This document shows, piece by piece, positions 25,299 to 33,704 of a DNA stretch of 64,000 bases. The translations under genes and the position numbers were made by a program. The stretch is from DASUPK01 sp963801055 (GTDB taxonomy: Bacteria; Actinomycetota; Thermoleophilia; Solirubrobacterales; 70-9): assembly GCA_963801055.1 (NCBI GenBank), contig CAWDDE010000005.1, forward strand, positions 62,001-126,000. Direction: 5' to 3'. The notes beneath the pieces were generated by a model that made no database searches, had not been told where the DNA came from, and saw nothing but the letters and a program-made list of their open reading frames with translations. Numbering within the stretch: the stretch's first letter is position 1; each line of letters begins with the position of its first letter.

Positions 25299-25640
25299 CT
25301 ATCGCGCCGCTTCGAGTACTGCGGCTGGCTCCTCCTGGGGCAGCCAGCGGCGGCCGTAGGAGCGCATGTCCTCGATCAGCGGGACGAGGGCCCGACCCTT
25401 GTCGGTGAGCTGATAGGTGACGCGCGGCGGGACCTCGGGGAACGTGCGGCGCTCGACGATGCCCTGCTCCTCGAGCGCCCTGAGGCGCAGCGAGAGCGTC
25501 CGGGGGCTGATGCCCTCCAGCGACCGCTCGAGCTCGCAGAACCGAAGCGAGGAATCCGCCAGATCGCGGATGATGAGGAGTGTCCACTTGCCGGAGATGA
25601 TCTCGGCGGTCCGGCACACGGGACATTCGCGGTCGAACAC
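25299..25640 (-). CDS. HxlR-family transcriptional regulator
   Basis: 113 aa compact winged-helix protein. The start FDRECPVCRTAEIISGKWTL shows the conserved cysteine and the GKWTLLIIRDL core, followed by ISPRTLSLRLRALEEQGIVE (recognition helix and wing) and a PPRVTYQLTDKGRAL strand. The GTG at 25640 is 6 nt after TATCCT. The conserved Cys could sense thiol-reactive compounds, as in related YodB/HypR regulators; that is inference. The target may be itself or a nearby gene. Confidence 0.88.
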   Translation of the reverse strand: MFDRECPVCRTAEIISGKWTLLIIRDLADSSLRFCELERSLEGISPRTLSLRLRALEEQGIVERRTFPEVPPRVTYQLTDKGRALVPLIEDMRSYGRRWLPQEEPAAVLEAAR

Positions 25641-25646
25641 GAGCCC

Positions 25647-25652
25647 AGGATA
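25647..25652 (-). promoter_or_regulatory. -10 element (TATCCT) of the second HxlR gene
   Basis: Minus-strand TATCCT ends 6 nt before the GTG at 25640. Confidence 0.45.
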
Positions 25653-25768
25653 GCGGCAAAGCTTTACTTTGTGAAGCGATGCTGCCCGTCCCTCGTCCGG
25701 GCGTGGACACGCTTGGCTGGATCAACGGGTGTGGGCCGCTACCTCGACCCTGCCTTGCGGGGCCGAAG

Positions 25769-26077
25769 CTACGGCCGGATCTCCTCGACCACCTCATAGA
25801 CCCCCTCTAGCGGAATGTCGTGGACGTGCTTCGCGATCTCCTCCTGCCGCTTCAGCTCGTCGTCCTCGCTGCCGCGGATGACGTTGATCGAGTCGCGCTC
25901 CACCGGGAAGATGCCGAAGGAGATCACCTCGTCCTCGTCCTTGATGTTGCGAGCGTGGTAGATGACCGCACCCTCGGGCAGATCCTGGGGCTCCTCGTCG
26001 GCCCCACCTCCCCAAGCCTTGCGGAAATCGTCCCAGTGGCCACCCTTCAGGTGCCGTCCGCTGAAAAAAATGAGCAT
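25769..26077 (-). CDS. Small protein, possibly dimeric alpha-beta barrel (ABM-like)
   Basis: 102 aa. The pattern FFSGRHLKGGHWDDFRKAWG near the start and ARNIKDEDEVISFGIFPVER later resembles antibiotic-biosynthesis-monooxygenase-like ferredoxin folds, but I am not certain. A good Shine-Dalgarno (GGAGAAGG) precedes the ATG at 26077. It follows the sigma-factor gene on the same strand after 184 nt that contain a family A repeat. Function unknown. Confidence 0.6.
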   Translation of the reverse strand: MLIFFSGRHLKGGHWDDFRKAWGGGADEEPQDLPEGAVIYHARNIKDEDEVISFGIFPVERDSINVIRGSEDDELKRQEEIAKHVHDIPLEGVYEVVEEIRP

Positions 26078-26221
26078 GCCTTCTCCTCTCCTCGCTGGCC
26101 GTCCGCGAGGAGCCTATGCGACCGCGCTGAGCGGCGAGAGGCAGGCGGGGGCGAGGAAGCAGGGAGCGAAGTGTGCTCCGAACGCAAGGATCGATGACGC
26201 CGCCCGGCGCGGCCTATCGAG

Positions 26222-26259
26222 ATGCGAGGGTGCGCCGCAGCGAAGCGAGGCGCAACCCG
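26222..26259. repeat. Palindromic repeat family A (reverse orientation), directly after the sigma-factor gene
   Basis: ATGCGAGGGTGCGCC (26222-26236), loop, GGCGCAACCCG (26249-26259), ending 2 nt before the TAA stop of the sigma-factor gene. The 9-bp-class stem could act as its terminator. Confidence 0.75.
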
Positions 26260-26261
26260 AC

Positions 26262-27362
26262 TTATGCCACCTCGCGAAGCTTCTGCGCTTCGGCGAGGGA
26301 CTGCAGCTTCTTGAGCGACTGGTTCTCGATCTGCCGGATCCGCTCGCGGGTGACGTTGAAGGTGCGTCCGACCTCGTCCAGGGTCCGCGGGTGCTCGCCG
26401 CCGAGCCCGTAGCGGAGCTCGAGCACGCGGCGCTCGCGGTAGGAGAGGTTCTCGAGGGCCTCCTTCAGCGCCTCCTTGGTGAGCAGCTCGGCGGCCCGCT
26501 CGAAGGGGGACTCGGCGCGCTCATCAGCGATGAACTGGCCGAACTCCGACTCCTCCTCGTCGCCGACCGGCTTCTCGAGGGAGACCGGGGCCTGCGCCGA
26601 GCGCTTGATCGAGTCGACCTCCTCGGGCTCGATGCCGGTGACCTCGGCGATCTCCTCGGGGGTCGGCTCGCGGCCCAGCTCGGTGACGAGCTTGCGCTCC
26701 GCACGGCCGATCTTGTTGAGCTTCTCGACGACGTGGACGGGGATGCGGATGGTCCGCGCCTTGTCGGCGAGCGCGCGGGCGATCGCCTGACGGATCCACC
26801 AGGTCGCGTAGGTCGAGAACTTGAAGCCCTTGCGGTAGTCGAACTTCTCGGCGGCGCGGACCAGGCCGAGCGTGCCCTCCTGGATCAGGTCGAGGAAGGG
26901 CAGGCCCTGGTTGCGGTAGTTCTTGGCGATCGAAACGACCAGGCGGAGGTTCGACTCGACCATCTTCTGCTTGGCGTCGAGGTCACCGCGCTCGATGCGC
27001 TTCGCGAGCTCGACCTCCTCCGCGGCGGTGAGCAGCCTGACCTTGCCGATGTCCTTGAGGAAGAGCTGCAGGGAATCGGTGGTCATGTCCGGCTTCAGGT
27101 CGAGCGCCTTCTGGCGCTTGCGACCCCGCTTGCCGTCGGAGCGCTCGTTCTCGGCGGCCGCCTTCTGAGCCGGGTCGAGGTCCTCGACCAGCTCGATGCC
27201 GTTCTTCTCGAGGTGGCCGTAGAGGTCCTCGACGTCGGATTCGTCGAGCTCGACCTCGGAGACCGCGCTGGCGACGTCGCCGAAGGTGAGCACACCCAGC
27301 TGCTGGCCCCTGGTGACCAGCGTCTTTACCTCTTCAAGCTCCTGGATCTCCGCTACGAGCAT
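26262..27362 (-). CDS. rpoD: Primary RNA polymerase sigma factor (SigA/RpoD)
   Basis: 366 aa sigma-70 housekeeping factor. A short region 1.1-like N-terminus (GVLTFGDVASAVSEVELDES) and basic linker lead to region 1.2 (TDSLQLFLKDIGKVRLLTAA). Region 2 includes NLRLVVSIAKNYRNQGLPFL, and -10 recognition maps to KFSTYATWWIRQAIARAL. Region 3 is IPVHVVEKLNKI, and region 4.2 is TLDEVGRTFNVTRERIRQIE. All regions are intact. It initiates at ATG 27362 with a purine-rich leader (GGAAGGAAGAG). A consensus-like promoter lies about 220 nt upstream. Confidence 0.95.
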   Translation of the reverse strand: MLVAEIQELEEVKTLVTRGQQLGVLTFGDVASAVSEVELDESDVEDLYGHLEKNGIELVEDLDPAQKAAAENERSDGKRGRKRQKALDLKPDMTTDSLQLFLKDIGKVRLLTAAEEVELAKRIERGDLDAKQKMVESNLRLVVSIAKNYRNQGLPFLDLIQEGTLGLVRAAEKFDYRKGFKFSTYATWWIRQAIARALADKARTIRIPVHVVEKLNKIGRAERKLVTELGREPTPEEIAEVTGIEPEEVDSIKRSAQAPVSLEKPVGDEEESEFGQFIADERAESPFERAAELLTKEALKEALENLSYRERRVLELRYGLGGEHPRTLDEVGRTFNVTRERIRQIENQSLKKLQSLAEAQKLREVA

Positions 27363-27715
27363 TGGCCTACGCTCTTCCTTCCTGGCTGTGGTTCGGTTTC
27401 CTGGGCTGCCGGGCCCACCTATCTAGATCTGTGGGGCCCTCCATCACGTCGGCCTGGCGAAAGGACATTTATTGCAATTCCCCCTCAAAGGCCACAAAAA
27501 CGCGGAGCGGTGAAGCCGCGTCCGCGTCGAATTGCCTTCTCTGAGCCTAGGAATTGCGAGTCTTCCTCAACGTCCGTCCGAATGGTAGCCACTATATTTT
27601 TTGAAGTCAACGACTGTCCGGGCCCCCACAACCCGCTTGGCGAGGGAAAAACAACCGTTTTGGGGGAAAGTTCCGGCCGCCCACCGAGGTACCCCTTTCC
27701 GGACGTTCGTTACGC
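27363..27715. other. 353-bp relatively AT-rich divergent intergenic region
   Basis: Separates the sigma-factor gene from the YihY-family gene. It is visibly less GC-rich than the flanks, with A/T runs such as ATATTTTTT near 27594 and GGAAAAACAA near 27650. It holds a sigma-70-like promoter toward the sigma-factor gene. No open frame with coding character was seen. Confidence 0.6.
27582..27610 (-). promoter_or_regulatory. Sigma-70 type promoter for rpoD
   Basis: On the minus strand: -35 TTGACT (27610-27605), 17-bp spacer, -10 TACCAT (27587-27582). The start codon lies about 220 nt downstream, so the mRNA would have a long leader, unlike most genes here. Confidence 0.55.
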
Positions 27716-28609
27716 ATGAATGTCTGGCCCGTCGGGCGATCCGACGCACCCCGATACCCACGCTGGCAGCTCTGGCGGCGCCCCTGGCTGCGGGCGTTCT
27801 GGAACCGCGCCTACAAGGAGAACATCACCGGCCTCGCCGGCATGGTCGCCTACAACCTGATGCTGGCGGTCTTTCCGTTCGCGCTGCTCGTGCTCTTCGT
27901 CTTCGGGCAGGTCGTCAACAGCCCGGACATCGAGCACAGCGTCGTCCTCGACATCCAGCGGCTCTTCCCCAACATCGAGCAGGGGACTCTGCAGGAGGCG
28001 ATCGACCGGGTTCGGGCGAGCTCGACCACGATCGGGATCGCGGCGATCGTCGGCGGGATCTGGATCGGCGCCTCGTTCTGGGGGGCGATGGACACCGCCT
28101 TCTGCCGGATCTACCACGTCGAGTGCCGCGGCTGGGTGCAGCAGAAGCGCTGGTCGCTGGTGATGCTGCTCGGGCTCGTCCTCCTGCTGCTGGCGAGCGT
28201 CACGGTCCCGACCGTCGAGAGCGCGGTGCTCTCGGGCGCGGACGACCTCCCGTTCGGCCTCTCCGACTTCGGCCCCCTGAGGACCCTGATCGTGGTGGTC
28301 GGCGGCCTGGTTGCCACCTTCCTGATCATCTCGGCGATCTACTGGGCCGTCCCAAAGGGCCACATGCCATGGCGCTCGGTCTGGCCGGGCGCCCTCTTCT
28401 TCTCGGTGATCACCGCGGGCGGGAACTACATCTTCCCCCTCTACCTCAACACCATCTCCGACCTGCACCGCATCGGGGGAACGATCGGCTTCATCCTGAT
28501 TGCCCTCGTCTGGTTCTACGCGATCAGCCTGGTGCTGCTAGCTGGCGCGGTGATCAACTCGCTCCGGCATGAGCGCGACGACACGGGGTCTCTACCAGTA
28601 GATGGGTGA
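27716..28609 (+). CDS. YihY/virulence factor BrkB family membrane protein
   Basis: 297 aa inner-membrane protein with about six transmembrane helices. The family hallmark appears at the N-terminus: AYKENITGLAGMVAYNLMLA, then VFPFALLVLFVFG. The WIGASFWGAMDTAFCRIYHV segment and the C-terminal IGFILIALVWFYAISLVLLA are typical. The role in the cell is not established for this family (once annotated ribonuclease BN in error). It is divergent from rpoD and its stop TGA is the first base triplet of a family B repeat. Confidence 0.88.
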   Translation: MNVWPVGRSDAPRYPRWQLWRRPWLRAFWNRAYKENITGLAGMVAYNLMLAVFPFALLVLFVFGQVVNSPDIEHSVVLDIQRLFPNIEQGTLQEAIDRVRASSTTIGIAAIVGGIWIGASFWGAMDTAFCRIYHVECRGWVQQKRWSLVMLLGLVLLLLASVTVPTVESAVLSGADDLPFGLSDFGPLRTLIVVVGGLVATFLIISAIYWAVPKGHMPWRSVWPGALFFSVITAGGNYIFPLYLNTISDLHRIGGTIGFILIALVWFYAISLVLLAGAVINSLRHERDDTGSLPVDG

Positions 28610-28631
28610 CGGCTTCGCCTGGTGGCCGCTA
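28607..28631. repeat. Palindromic repeat family B, short (internally deleted) copy
   Basis: TGACGGCTTCGCC joined directly to TGGTGGCCGCTAG: the two ends of the long copy at 23399-23500 without its middle. TGA is the stop of the YihY gene and TAG (minus strand) is the stop of glpX. Confidence 0.75.
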
Positions 28632-29660
28632 GCCGTAACGCGCCCCGACGACCTCCCGGAGCTTTGGCCGGTTGTGCGTCGCCTGCACCCGGCGGACGGT
28701 GCCCGAGCGCGACCGCATGACCAGTGACTCGGTTGTCGCGTGGCCATCGTCGAGGTAGCGGACCCCGTCGAGCAGGTCGCCGTCGGTTACGCCGGTCGCG
28801 GCGAAGAAGACGTCCTCGCCGGCCACCAGGTCGTCCGTGTCGAGCACCCGATCGAGGTCATAGCCGGCGTCCTCGGCCACCTTGCGCTCATCGTCGTCCC
28901 GGGGCCACAGTCGGCCCAGCATCCGGCCGCCCAGGCACTTGATTGCAGAGGCCGAGAGCACGCCCTCAGGGGTCCCGCCGACGCCCCAGAGCAGGTCGAT
29001 GCCGGTGTTCGGCATGACCGCGAAGAGCGACGCGGCGACGTCGCCGTCGGAGATGAAGCGGATGCTCGCGCCGACCCCCCGCAGAGCCTCGACTGCCCGC
29101 TCGTGGCGAGGGCGGTCGAGCATGATCACCGTGACGTCGCTGGGCTCCCCGCCCTTGCGCTCGGCGATCTTCCTGATCACGTCCTCGAGCGGATCGGTGA
29201 GGCTGATCAGGTCGGCGGCCCGCGGGCCGGTCGCGATCTTCTCCATGTAGACGACCGGACCGGGGTCGAACATGCTGCCCCGCTCCGAGAGCGCGATCAC
29301 CGATAGGGCCGAGGGCTGCCCGCGTGCGGTCAGGGTGGTCCCCTCCAGGGGGTCGACCGCGATGTCGACGACCGGTGGGCTGCCGTCGCCGATCTCCTCG
29401 CCGTTGTAGAGCATCGGGGCATGGTCCTTCTCCCCCTCGCCGATCACCACGATGCCGTCCATCGGCACGGTGTCGAGCATCAGCCGCATCGCGTCGACAG
29501 CGGCGCCGTCGGCGCTCTCCTTCTCTCCGCGTCCGACCCAGCGGCCGGCGGCAAGCGCCCCCGCCTCCGTGACGCGAACGAGCTCGAGCGCCAGGTTGCG
29601 ATCCGGGTGCGAGGGGTCGCGGACGTCGTGAGAGATCACGTGTTGCTCGGATTCGGCCAT
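28629..29660 (-). CDS. glpX: Fructose-1,6-bisphosphatase class II
   Basis: 343 aa GlpX-type phosphatase that converts fructose-1,6-bisphosphate to fructose-6-phosphate in gluconeogenesis. Hallmarks: ALAAGRWVGRGEKESADGAA, metal-binding IGEGEKDHAPMLYNGEEIG and DIAVDPLEGTTLTARGQP (the DPLEGT motif), plus LLWGVGGTPEGVLSA. The length is as expected for Actinobacteria, where this is often the sole FBPase. TAGCCT lies 8 nt before the ATG. The stop codon is within a family B repeat. Confidence 0.95.
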   Translation of the reverse strand: MAESEQHVISHDVRDPSHPDRNLALELVRVTEAGALAAGRWVGRGEKESADGAAVDAMRLMLDTVPMDGIVVIGEGEKDHAPMLYNGEEIGDGSPPVVDIAVDPLEGTTLTARGQPSALSVIALSERGSMFDPGPVVYMEKIATGPRAADLISLTDPLEDVIRKIAERKGGEPSDVTVIMLDRPRHERAVEALRGVGASIRFISDGDVAASLFAVMPNTGIDLLWGVGGTPEGVLSASAIKCLGGRMLGRLWPRDDDERKVAEDAGYDLDRVLDTDDLVAGEDVFFAATGVTDGDLLDGVRYLDDGHATTESLVMRSRSGTVRRVQATHNRPKLREVVGARYG

Positions 29661-29668
29661 TGGATCAG

Positions 29669-29674
29669 AGGCTA
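29669..29674 (-). promoter_or_regulatory. -10 element (TAGCCT) of leaderless glpX
   Basis: Minus-strand TAGCCT ends 8 nt before the ATG at 29660. Confidence 0.5.
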
Positions 29675-29680
29675 TCGGCG

Positions 29681-29769
29681 TACGGCTTCGCCATATGCGG
29701 CGGCCACGAACACCGCCTCTGCGCGACCCGTTTAGCGTGAGGACGTTGCGTGCGGCCGGTGGCCGCTCG
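29681..29769. repeat. Family B repeat carrying a family A remnant
   Basis: TACGGCTTCGCC (29681-29692) leads to GCGGCCAC (29700-29707) and closes with GTGGCCGC (29759-29766). In the loop, GCGACCCGTTTAGCGTGAGG (29723-29742) matches the family A end seen at 40789-40808. The composite lies between two minus-strand genes. Confidence 0.6.
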
Positions 29770-29770
29770 G

Positions 29771-30262
29771 TCAGAACGTGGCCGGCGGTTTTCGCCGAGC
29801 TCCGCCCCCGCTCTCCACGGCTCGGAAGCCGCCGGAAACGAAGATGCCGATCGAGGCGAGCAGCGCGAGCCAGTAGCCGAAGGCGAGACCGATCTCGAGC
29901 CCGTCCTGCGGCTTGTCGACGATCCCGTTGTAGGCGATCAGGACGAAGGCGGTGAGGCCGACGATCGCGGTCAGCTCGCCGCGCGGCCAGGAGAGTGCGT
30001 GGCCGCGGATCACGATCCAGGAGAGGATGAACGGGGCGGCGGCGGCCGCGAGCAGCAGCCAGCGCATGATCGGGAAGGTCTCCCAGCCGCTGCAGCTCGA
30101 GTCACCGACCCCGCAGGCCCAGTTGGCCGGATCGCCACCCCGCTGGACGACGCTCGGATCGGTCGAGAGCGAGTACCACTCGAGGAACAGACCGAGCACC
30201 AGCACGGCCGCGGCGACCATCCCGATGATCTCGGAGCGACCGAGCTTCGAGGTGTCCATCAT
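29771..30262 (-). CDS. Four-helix membrane protein of unknown function
   Basis: 163 aa. An N-terminal segment SKLGRSEIIGMVAAAVLVLG opens helix 1. An external loop holds two cysteines (WACGVGDSSCSGWETF) likely to form a disulfide, followed by three further helices (WLLLAAAAAPFILSWIVI, LTAIVGLTAFVLIAY, GYWLALLASIGIFVSGG). No known domain was recognised. A start at 30259 (second ATG) is equally possible. It is divergent from the LLM oxidoreductase across a nested family A repeat. Confidence 0.7.
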   Translation of the reverse strand: MMDTSKLGRSEIIGMVAAAVLVLGLFLEWYSLSTDPSVVQRGGDPANWACGVGDSSCSGWETFPIMRWLLLAAAAAPFILSWIVIRGHALSWPRGELTAIVGLTAFVLIAYNGIVDKPQDGLEIGLAFGYWLALLASIGIFVSGGFRAVESGGGARRKPPATF

Positions 30263-30265
30263 GAA

Positions 30266-30334
30266 TCGGGTTGATCCTCACTCATGAACGGGTTGCTCCT
30301 TTCGGAGCACCCTCGCATCTGGGTCACCCTCGGA
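30266..30334. repeat. Palindromic repeat family A, nested double copy
   Basis: Outer arms TCGGGTTGATCC (30266-30277) and GGGTCACCCTCGGA (30321-30334) enclose an inner copy: ACGGGTTGCTCC (30288-30299), loop TTTC, GGAGCACCCTCGCAT (30304-30318). The inner copy matches the inner copy at 12052-12082 exactly across its arms and loop. Confidence 0.85.
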
Positions 30335-30357
30335 CCACCCTATCCCAACTCCATCTA

Positions 30358-30363
30358 TAGGGT
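30358..30363 (+). promoter_or_regulatory. -10 element (TAGGGT), leaderless start at 30371
   Basis: TAGGGT ends 7 nt before the ATG at 30371. This argues against the upstream ATG at 30284, which lies in the repeat. Confidence 0.5.
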
Positions 30364-30370
30364 CGCGGTC

Positions 30371-31306
30371 ATGGCAAGCCGGTGGGGACTAACCGTTCCG
30401 TTCACCGGAATCCCGCTGTCCGACAACGCGGAGCTGGTGCGGCGCGCCGAGGCGGCGGGTTACACCGATCTCTGGTCGGGCGAGACGAACGGGCCCGATG
30501 GCTTCTCGCCGCTCGCCCTGGCCTCGGTGTGGACGGAGCGGGTGCGGCTGGGAACCGGCGTCGTCGGCGTGATGCAGCGCGGGCGCGCGCTGCTCGCGCA
30601 GGAGACGGCGGCGCTCGCCGAGGCCTCCCACGGCCGGTTCGTGCTCGGCATCGGCGCCTCCTCGGACCGGATCATCGAGGGGTGGAACGGGATGCCCTTC
30701 GAGAAGCCGCTCAGCAAGATGTCGGAGACGATCGACTTCCTGAGGACCGCGCTCGCGGGCGAGCGGGCGGAGGGAGGCTTCAAGCTCGAGCGCCCGCCGG
30801 AGGAAAAGGTCCCGATCATCGTCGCGGCGCTGCGGGGCAAGATGCTGCGGCTCGCGGTCGAGAAGGGGGACGGCGCCATCACCAACTTCCTCCCCCTGGA
30901 GAGGCTGCCCAGGGTGGCCGGGCAGCTCGAGGGTGCGCCCGACGGGTTTGAGCTCCTCTGCCGCTTCTTCTGCATACCGGGCGAGCGGGAGCAGGTCGAG
31001 CCGCTCGTCCGGTTCATGTTCTCGTCCTACGTAACCGTGCCGGTCTACGAGGCCTTCTATCGCTGGCTTGGCTACGGCGAGCGGATCGACGAGATGGTCG
31101 ACGCCTGGAAGGCGAAGGACCGCCAGAAGGCCGCGGCCGCCGCGCCGTGGGAGCTGATCGAGGAGATGTTCATCTTCGGCTCACCGGAGCAGATGCACGA
31201 GCGGCTGGCCGCCTTCGTCGAGGGCGGGATCACGCTGCCCATCCTCACCCCGATCACGACGCCAGACAAGCTCGGCGAGCTGATCGACGCGCTCGCGCCG
31301 CGATGA
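30371..31306 (+). CDS. LLM-class F420-dependent oxidoreductase
   Basis: 311 aa TIM-barrel protein of the luciferase-like/F420 family, which uses reduced F420 or FMN. The N-terminus MASRWGLTVPFTGIPLSDNA is followed by AAGYTDLWSGETNGPDGFSP and RVRLGTGVVGVMQRGRALLA, typical of F420-dependent members; FVLGIGASSDRIIEGWNG corresponds to the cofactor region. An open frame extends upstream to an ATG at 30284, but that part encodes the repeat; TAGGGT 7 nt before 30371 supports the shorter form. It is unrelated in operon terms to the second LLM gene at 39246. Confidence 0.88.
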   Translation: MASRWGLTVPFTGIPLSDNAELVRRAEAAGYTDLWSGETNGPDGFSPLALASVWTERVRLGTGVVGVMQRGRALLAQETAALAEASHGRFVLGIGASSDRIIEGWNGMPFEKPLSKMSETIDFLRTALAGERAEGGFKLERPPEEKVPIIVAALRGKMLRLAVEKGDGAITNFLPLERLPRVAGQLEGAPDGFELLCRFFCIPGEREQVEPLVRFMFSSYVTVPVYEAFYRWLGYGERIDEMVDAWKAKDRQKAAAAAPWELIEEMFIFGSPEQMHERLAAFVEGGITLPILTPITTPDKLGELIDALAPR

Positions 31307-31383
31307 CCGCCGCGAGCCGAAGGTCACTTCGCCGACGCTTCCAGGAGCGGCCGTACTCGCGGTCGTCGGTTCGTCCGCTCGGA

Positions 31384-32343
31384 TCAGTCGGCGGCAGCGC
31401 GCGCCAGCGAAAGGGCGTAGAGACCCTCTGGGTCCGTCCACCAGTCGGTGAGCTCGAGTCCGGCCTCGGCGTAGATGCCCTCGAGGCCGGGCCGGAGGAA
31501 CTTGGTGGAGATCTCCGTCCGCATCTCCTCGCCGGCGCCGAAGGGAACCAGCATGTCGAGCGCCGCCACGTTGACGACCTGATTGGCCGACGACCGAAGG
31601 CGGATGTCGATCCACAGGTTCTCCGGGTCCCAGCGGGCGACGTGCTCGAACGCGTCGATGTCGAAATCCGCGCCGAGCTCCCGGTTGAGCACGGCGAGGA
31701 CGTTCTTGTTGAACTTGGCTGTCACGCCTCTTGAGTCGTTGTAGGCGGCCTCGAGGATGGCCCCGTCCTTGACCAGGTCGGTGCCGAGCAGGAAACGGTC
31801 ATCGGGGCCGAGCAGGTTCGAGATCCGCCGCAGGAAGCCGGCCCGCTGATGGGGAGCGAAGTTGCCGATCGTGCCGCCGAGCAGGGCGATCACCCGCGGG
31901 CCCCCCACCGGGACCCGCTCGAGGTCGAACTCGAAGTCGCAGACCAGTCCGCGCACGTTGATCCCCTCGTACTCGGAGGCAATCCTCTCCGCGGTCTCTC
32001 GGGTGATTTCCTCCGAGATGTCGACCGGACAGTAGGTCTCCAGGCAGCCCGCACACCTCATGGCGTCCAGCAGCACCTGGGTTTTGCGCGCCGACCCGGA
32101 TCCGAGCTCGATCAGGCTGGCAGGACGGTTGGCCGCGTCGCAGATCGCTGCCGCCTCGCTCTCCAGGATCGCCCGCTCGCAGCGCGTCGGGTAGTACTCC
32201 TCGAGCTCCGTGATCTGCTCGAAGAGCTCGGAGCCGCGCTCGTCGTAGAAGTAACGCGGTGAGAGCTCCTTGAAGGGCCTGGTCAGGCCGGCCCGGACGT
32301 CGGCCGCCATTCCGGAGAGGGGGCCGCCGGGAGGCAGGTTCAC
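31384..32343 (-). CDS. egtD: L-histidine N-alpha-methyltransferase EgtD
   Basis: 319 aa SAM-dependent enzyme that trimethylates histidine to hercynine, the first step of ergothioneine synthesis. Family signatures: ELSPRYFYDERGSELFEQIT, EEYYPTRCERAIL, LIELGSGSARKTQVLLDA and LLGGTIGNFAPHQRAGFL; C-terminal SSANQVVNVAALDMLVPF. The only canonical start is the GTG at 32343, although codons just upstream (ITDRITIEV) look conserved, so the N-terminus may be slightly longer. It follows egtB by 97 nt on the same strand. Confidence 0.94.
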   Translation of the reverse strand: MNLPPGGPLSGMAADVRAGLTRPFKELSPRYFYDERGSELFEQITELEEYYPTRCERAILESEAAAICDAANRPASLIELGSGSARKTQVLLDAMRCAGCLETYCPVDISEEITRETAERIASEYEGINVRGLVCDFEFDLERVPVGGPRVIALLGGTIGNFAPHQRAGFLRRISNLLGPDDRFLLGTDLVKDGAILEAAYNDSRGVTAKFNKNVLAVLNRELGADFDIDAFEHVARWDPENLWIDIRLRSSANQVVNVAALDMLVPFGAGEEMRTEISTKFLRPGLEGIYAEAGLELTDWWTDPEGLYALSLARAAAD

Positions 32344-32440
32344 CTCGATGGTGATGCGATCGGTGATTGTGTCGGCGGGATTGATGAGCGGTCCGGGGTC
32401 CGCGTTTCCTTGCGTGCTCGTCTCGGGTTCGGATCAGTCG

Positions 32441-33704
32441 TTACAGAGACTCTGCCTCGGCCTCGGATTCATCGCGAGCGCAGCGAATGCCGGAGAAGAT
32501 CTGGCGGCGCTCTGGCAGGTCCCAGTTGCGGAAGCTCGTGCGGATCACGTCGCGGCGCGTCGCCCACGCTCCGCCGCGCAGGACCTTGTAGGTGTCGCCG
32601 AAGAACACCTCCGAGTACTCGGGATAGGGGAAGGCCTTGAAGCCGGGGTAGGCGACGAAGTCCGAGCTGGTCCACTCCCAGACATCGCCGAGCATCTGGA
32701 CCGCACCGCAGTCCGACGCGCCGTCCGCGTAGGCGCCGGCAGCCGAGCAACCGAATGAGAACTGGTCGAGGTTGGCGCGCTCGCGGCTCGCACCCGCGGC
32801 GGCGGCCTCCCACTCGGCTTCGGTCGGCAGCCGCTTGCCCGCCCAGCGCGCAAAGCCGTCGGCCTCATGCCAGGAGACATGGATGACCGGCTGCCGGGGA
32901 TCGACGTCATCGGTGCGGCCCATCGCTGTGCGGATCCAGCCGCCGCCGCCGTCGCGCTCCCAGTACATCGGCGGCTCCGCCCCGGTCTCCTCCATGTAGG
33001 CGATGTAGTCGGCGTTGGTGACCGGCGTGCGGTCGATCCAGAAGGCCGCCAGCTCGACGCGAGTGGCGGGGCCGCTCGTTGTCGTACGCAAAGCCCTCGG
33101 GCGGCGCGCCGATCTCACGCTCTCCGCCCTCGACCAGGACCATCTCGGGGCCATCGGCGATCGGCTCGGCCGAGGCCGAGCCGTCGACCTCGGCCGGCTC
33201 GTAGGCCTCGACCATCTGCAGCAGCTGCAGCATGGTCTCGTTGTGCTGGTGCTCGTGGGCGAGCAGCATCTCGTAGACGAAGCCGTCCGCCAGCAGAGGA
33301 TCCCCGGGATCGAGCTCGATCTCGCCGAGGACCTCGAGGGTCCGCTCGCGGACCTGCTCCAGGTAGGGCCGAACCTCGTCGGCCCGCAGGATCGGCAGCT
33401 CTCCGCGGATCTTGCGCGGCTGCTCGATCGCGTCGTAGAGCTCGCCGAGGTCGCCCCGGAGTGGCTGGCGGCCGCCGATCCGCTGGACGAGCCAGAGCTC
33501 CTCGAAGTTGGCGATATGCCCGAGGTCCCAGATCAGTGGGCTGAGAATCGGGTCGTACACCCGGTTGAGCTGCTCCTCCGTGAGCGGCTCGATCAGCGTG
33601 AGAGTGTGACGACGTGCCTCCTCCAGACGCCCGGCCAGCTCGGCCTTGCGGTCGGAAGCGGGACCAGCCCCACCCTCGGTGGTGGGTGCTGCAACCTCCG
33701 CGAT
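32441..33704 (-). CDS. egtB: Hercynine oxygenase EgtB, frameshifted
   Basis: Iron-dependent sulfoxide synthase that joins hercynine to gamma-glutamylcysteine (or cysteine) with oxygen. The N-terminal DinB-like domain contains the iron ligands in LIWDLGHIANFEE and LLAHEHQHNETML (HxxxE..HxHNE). The C-terminal FGE-sulfatase domain has WIDRTPVTNADYIAYMEE and HVSWHEADGFARWAGKRLPT. The frame breaks at about 33068-33075 (GGGG run): one surplus base separates YDNERP from RVELAAFW. Conserved coding continues upstream of the first GTG (33560) to about 33704 (RRHTLTLIEPLTEEQLNRV) without ATG/GTG/TTG; see the ATC-start finding. Confidence 0.88.
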
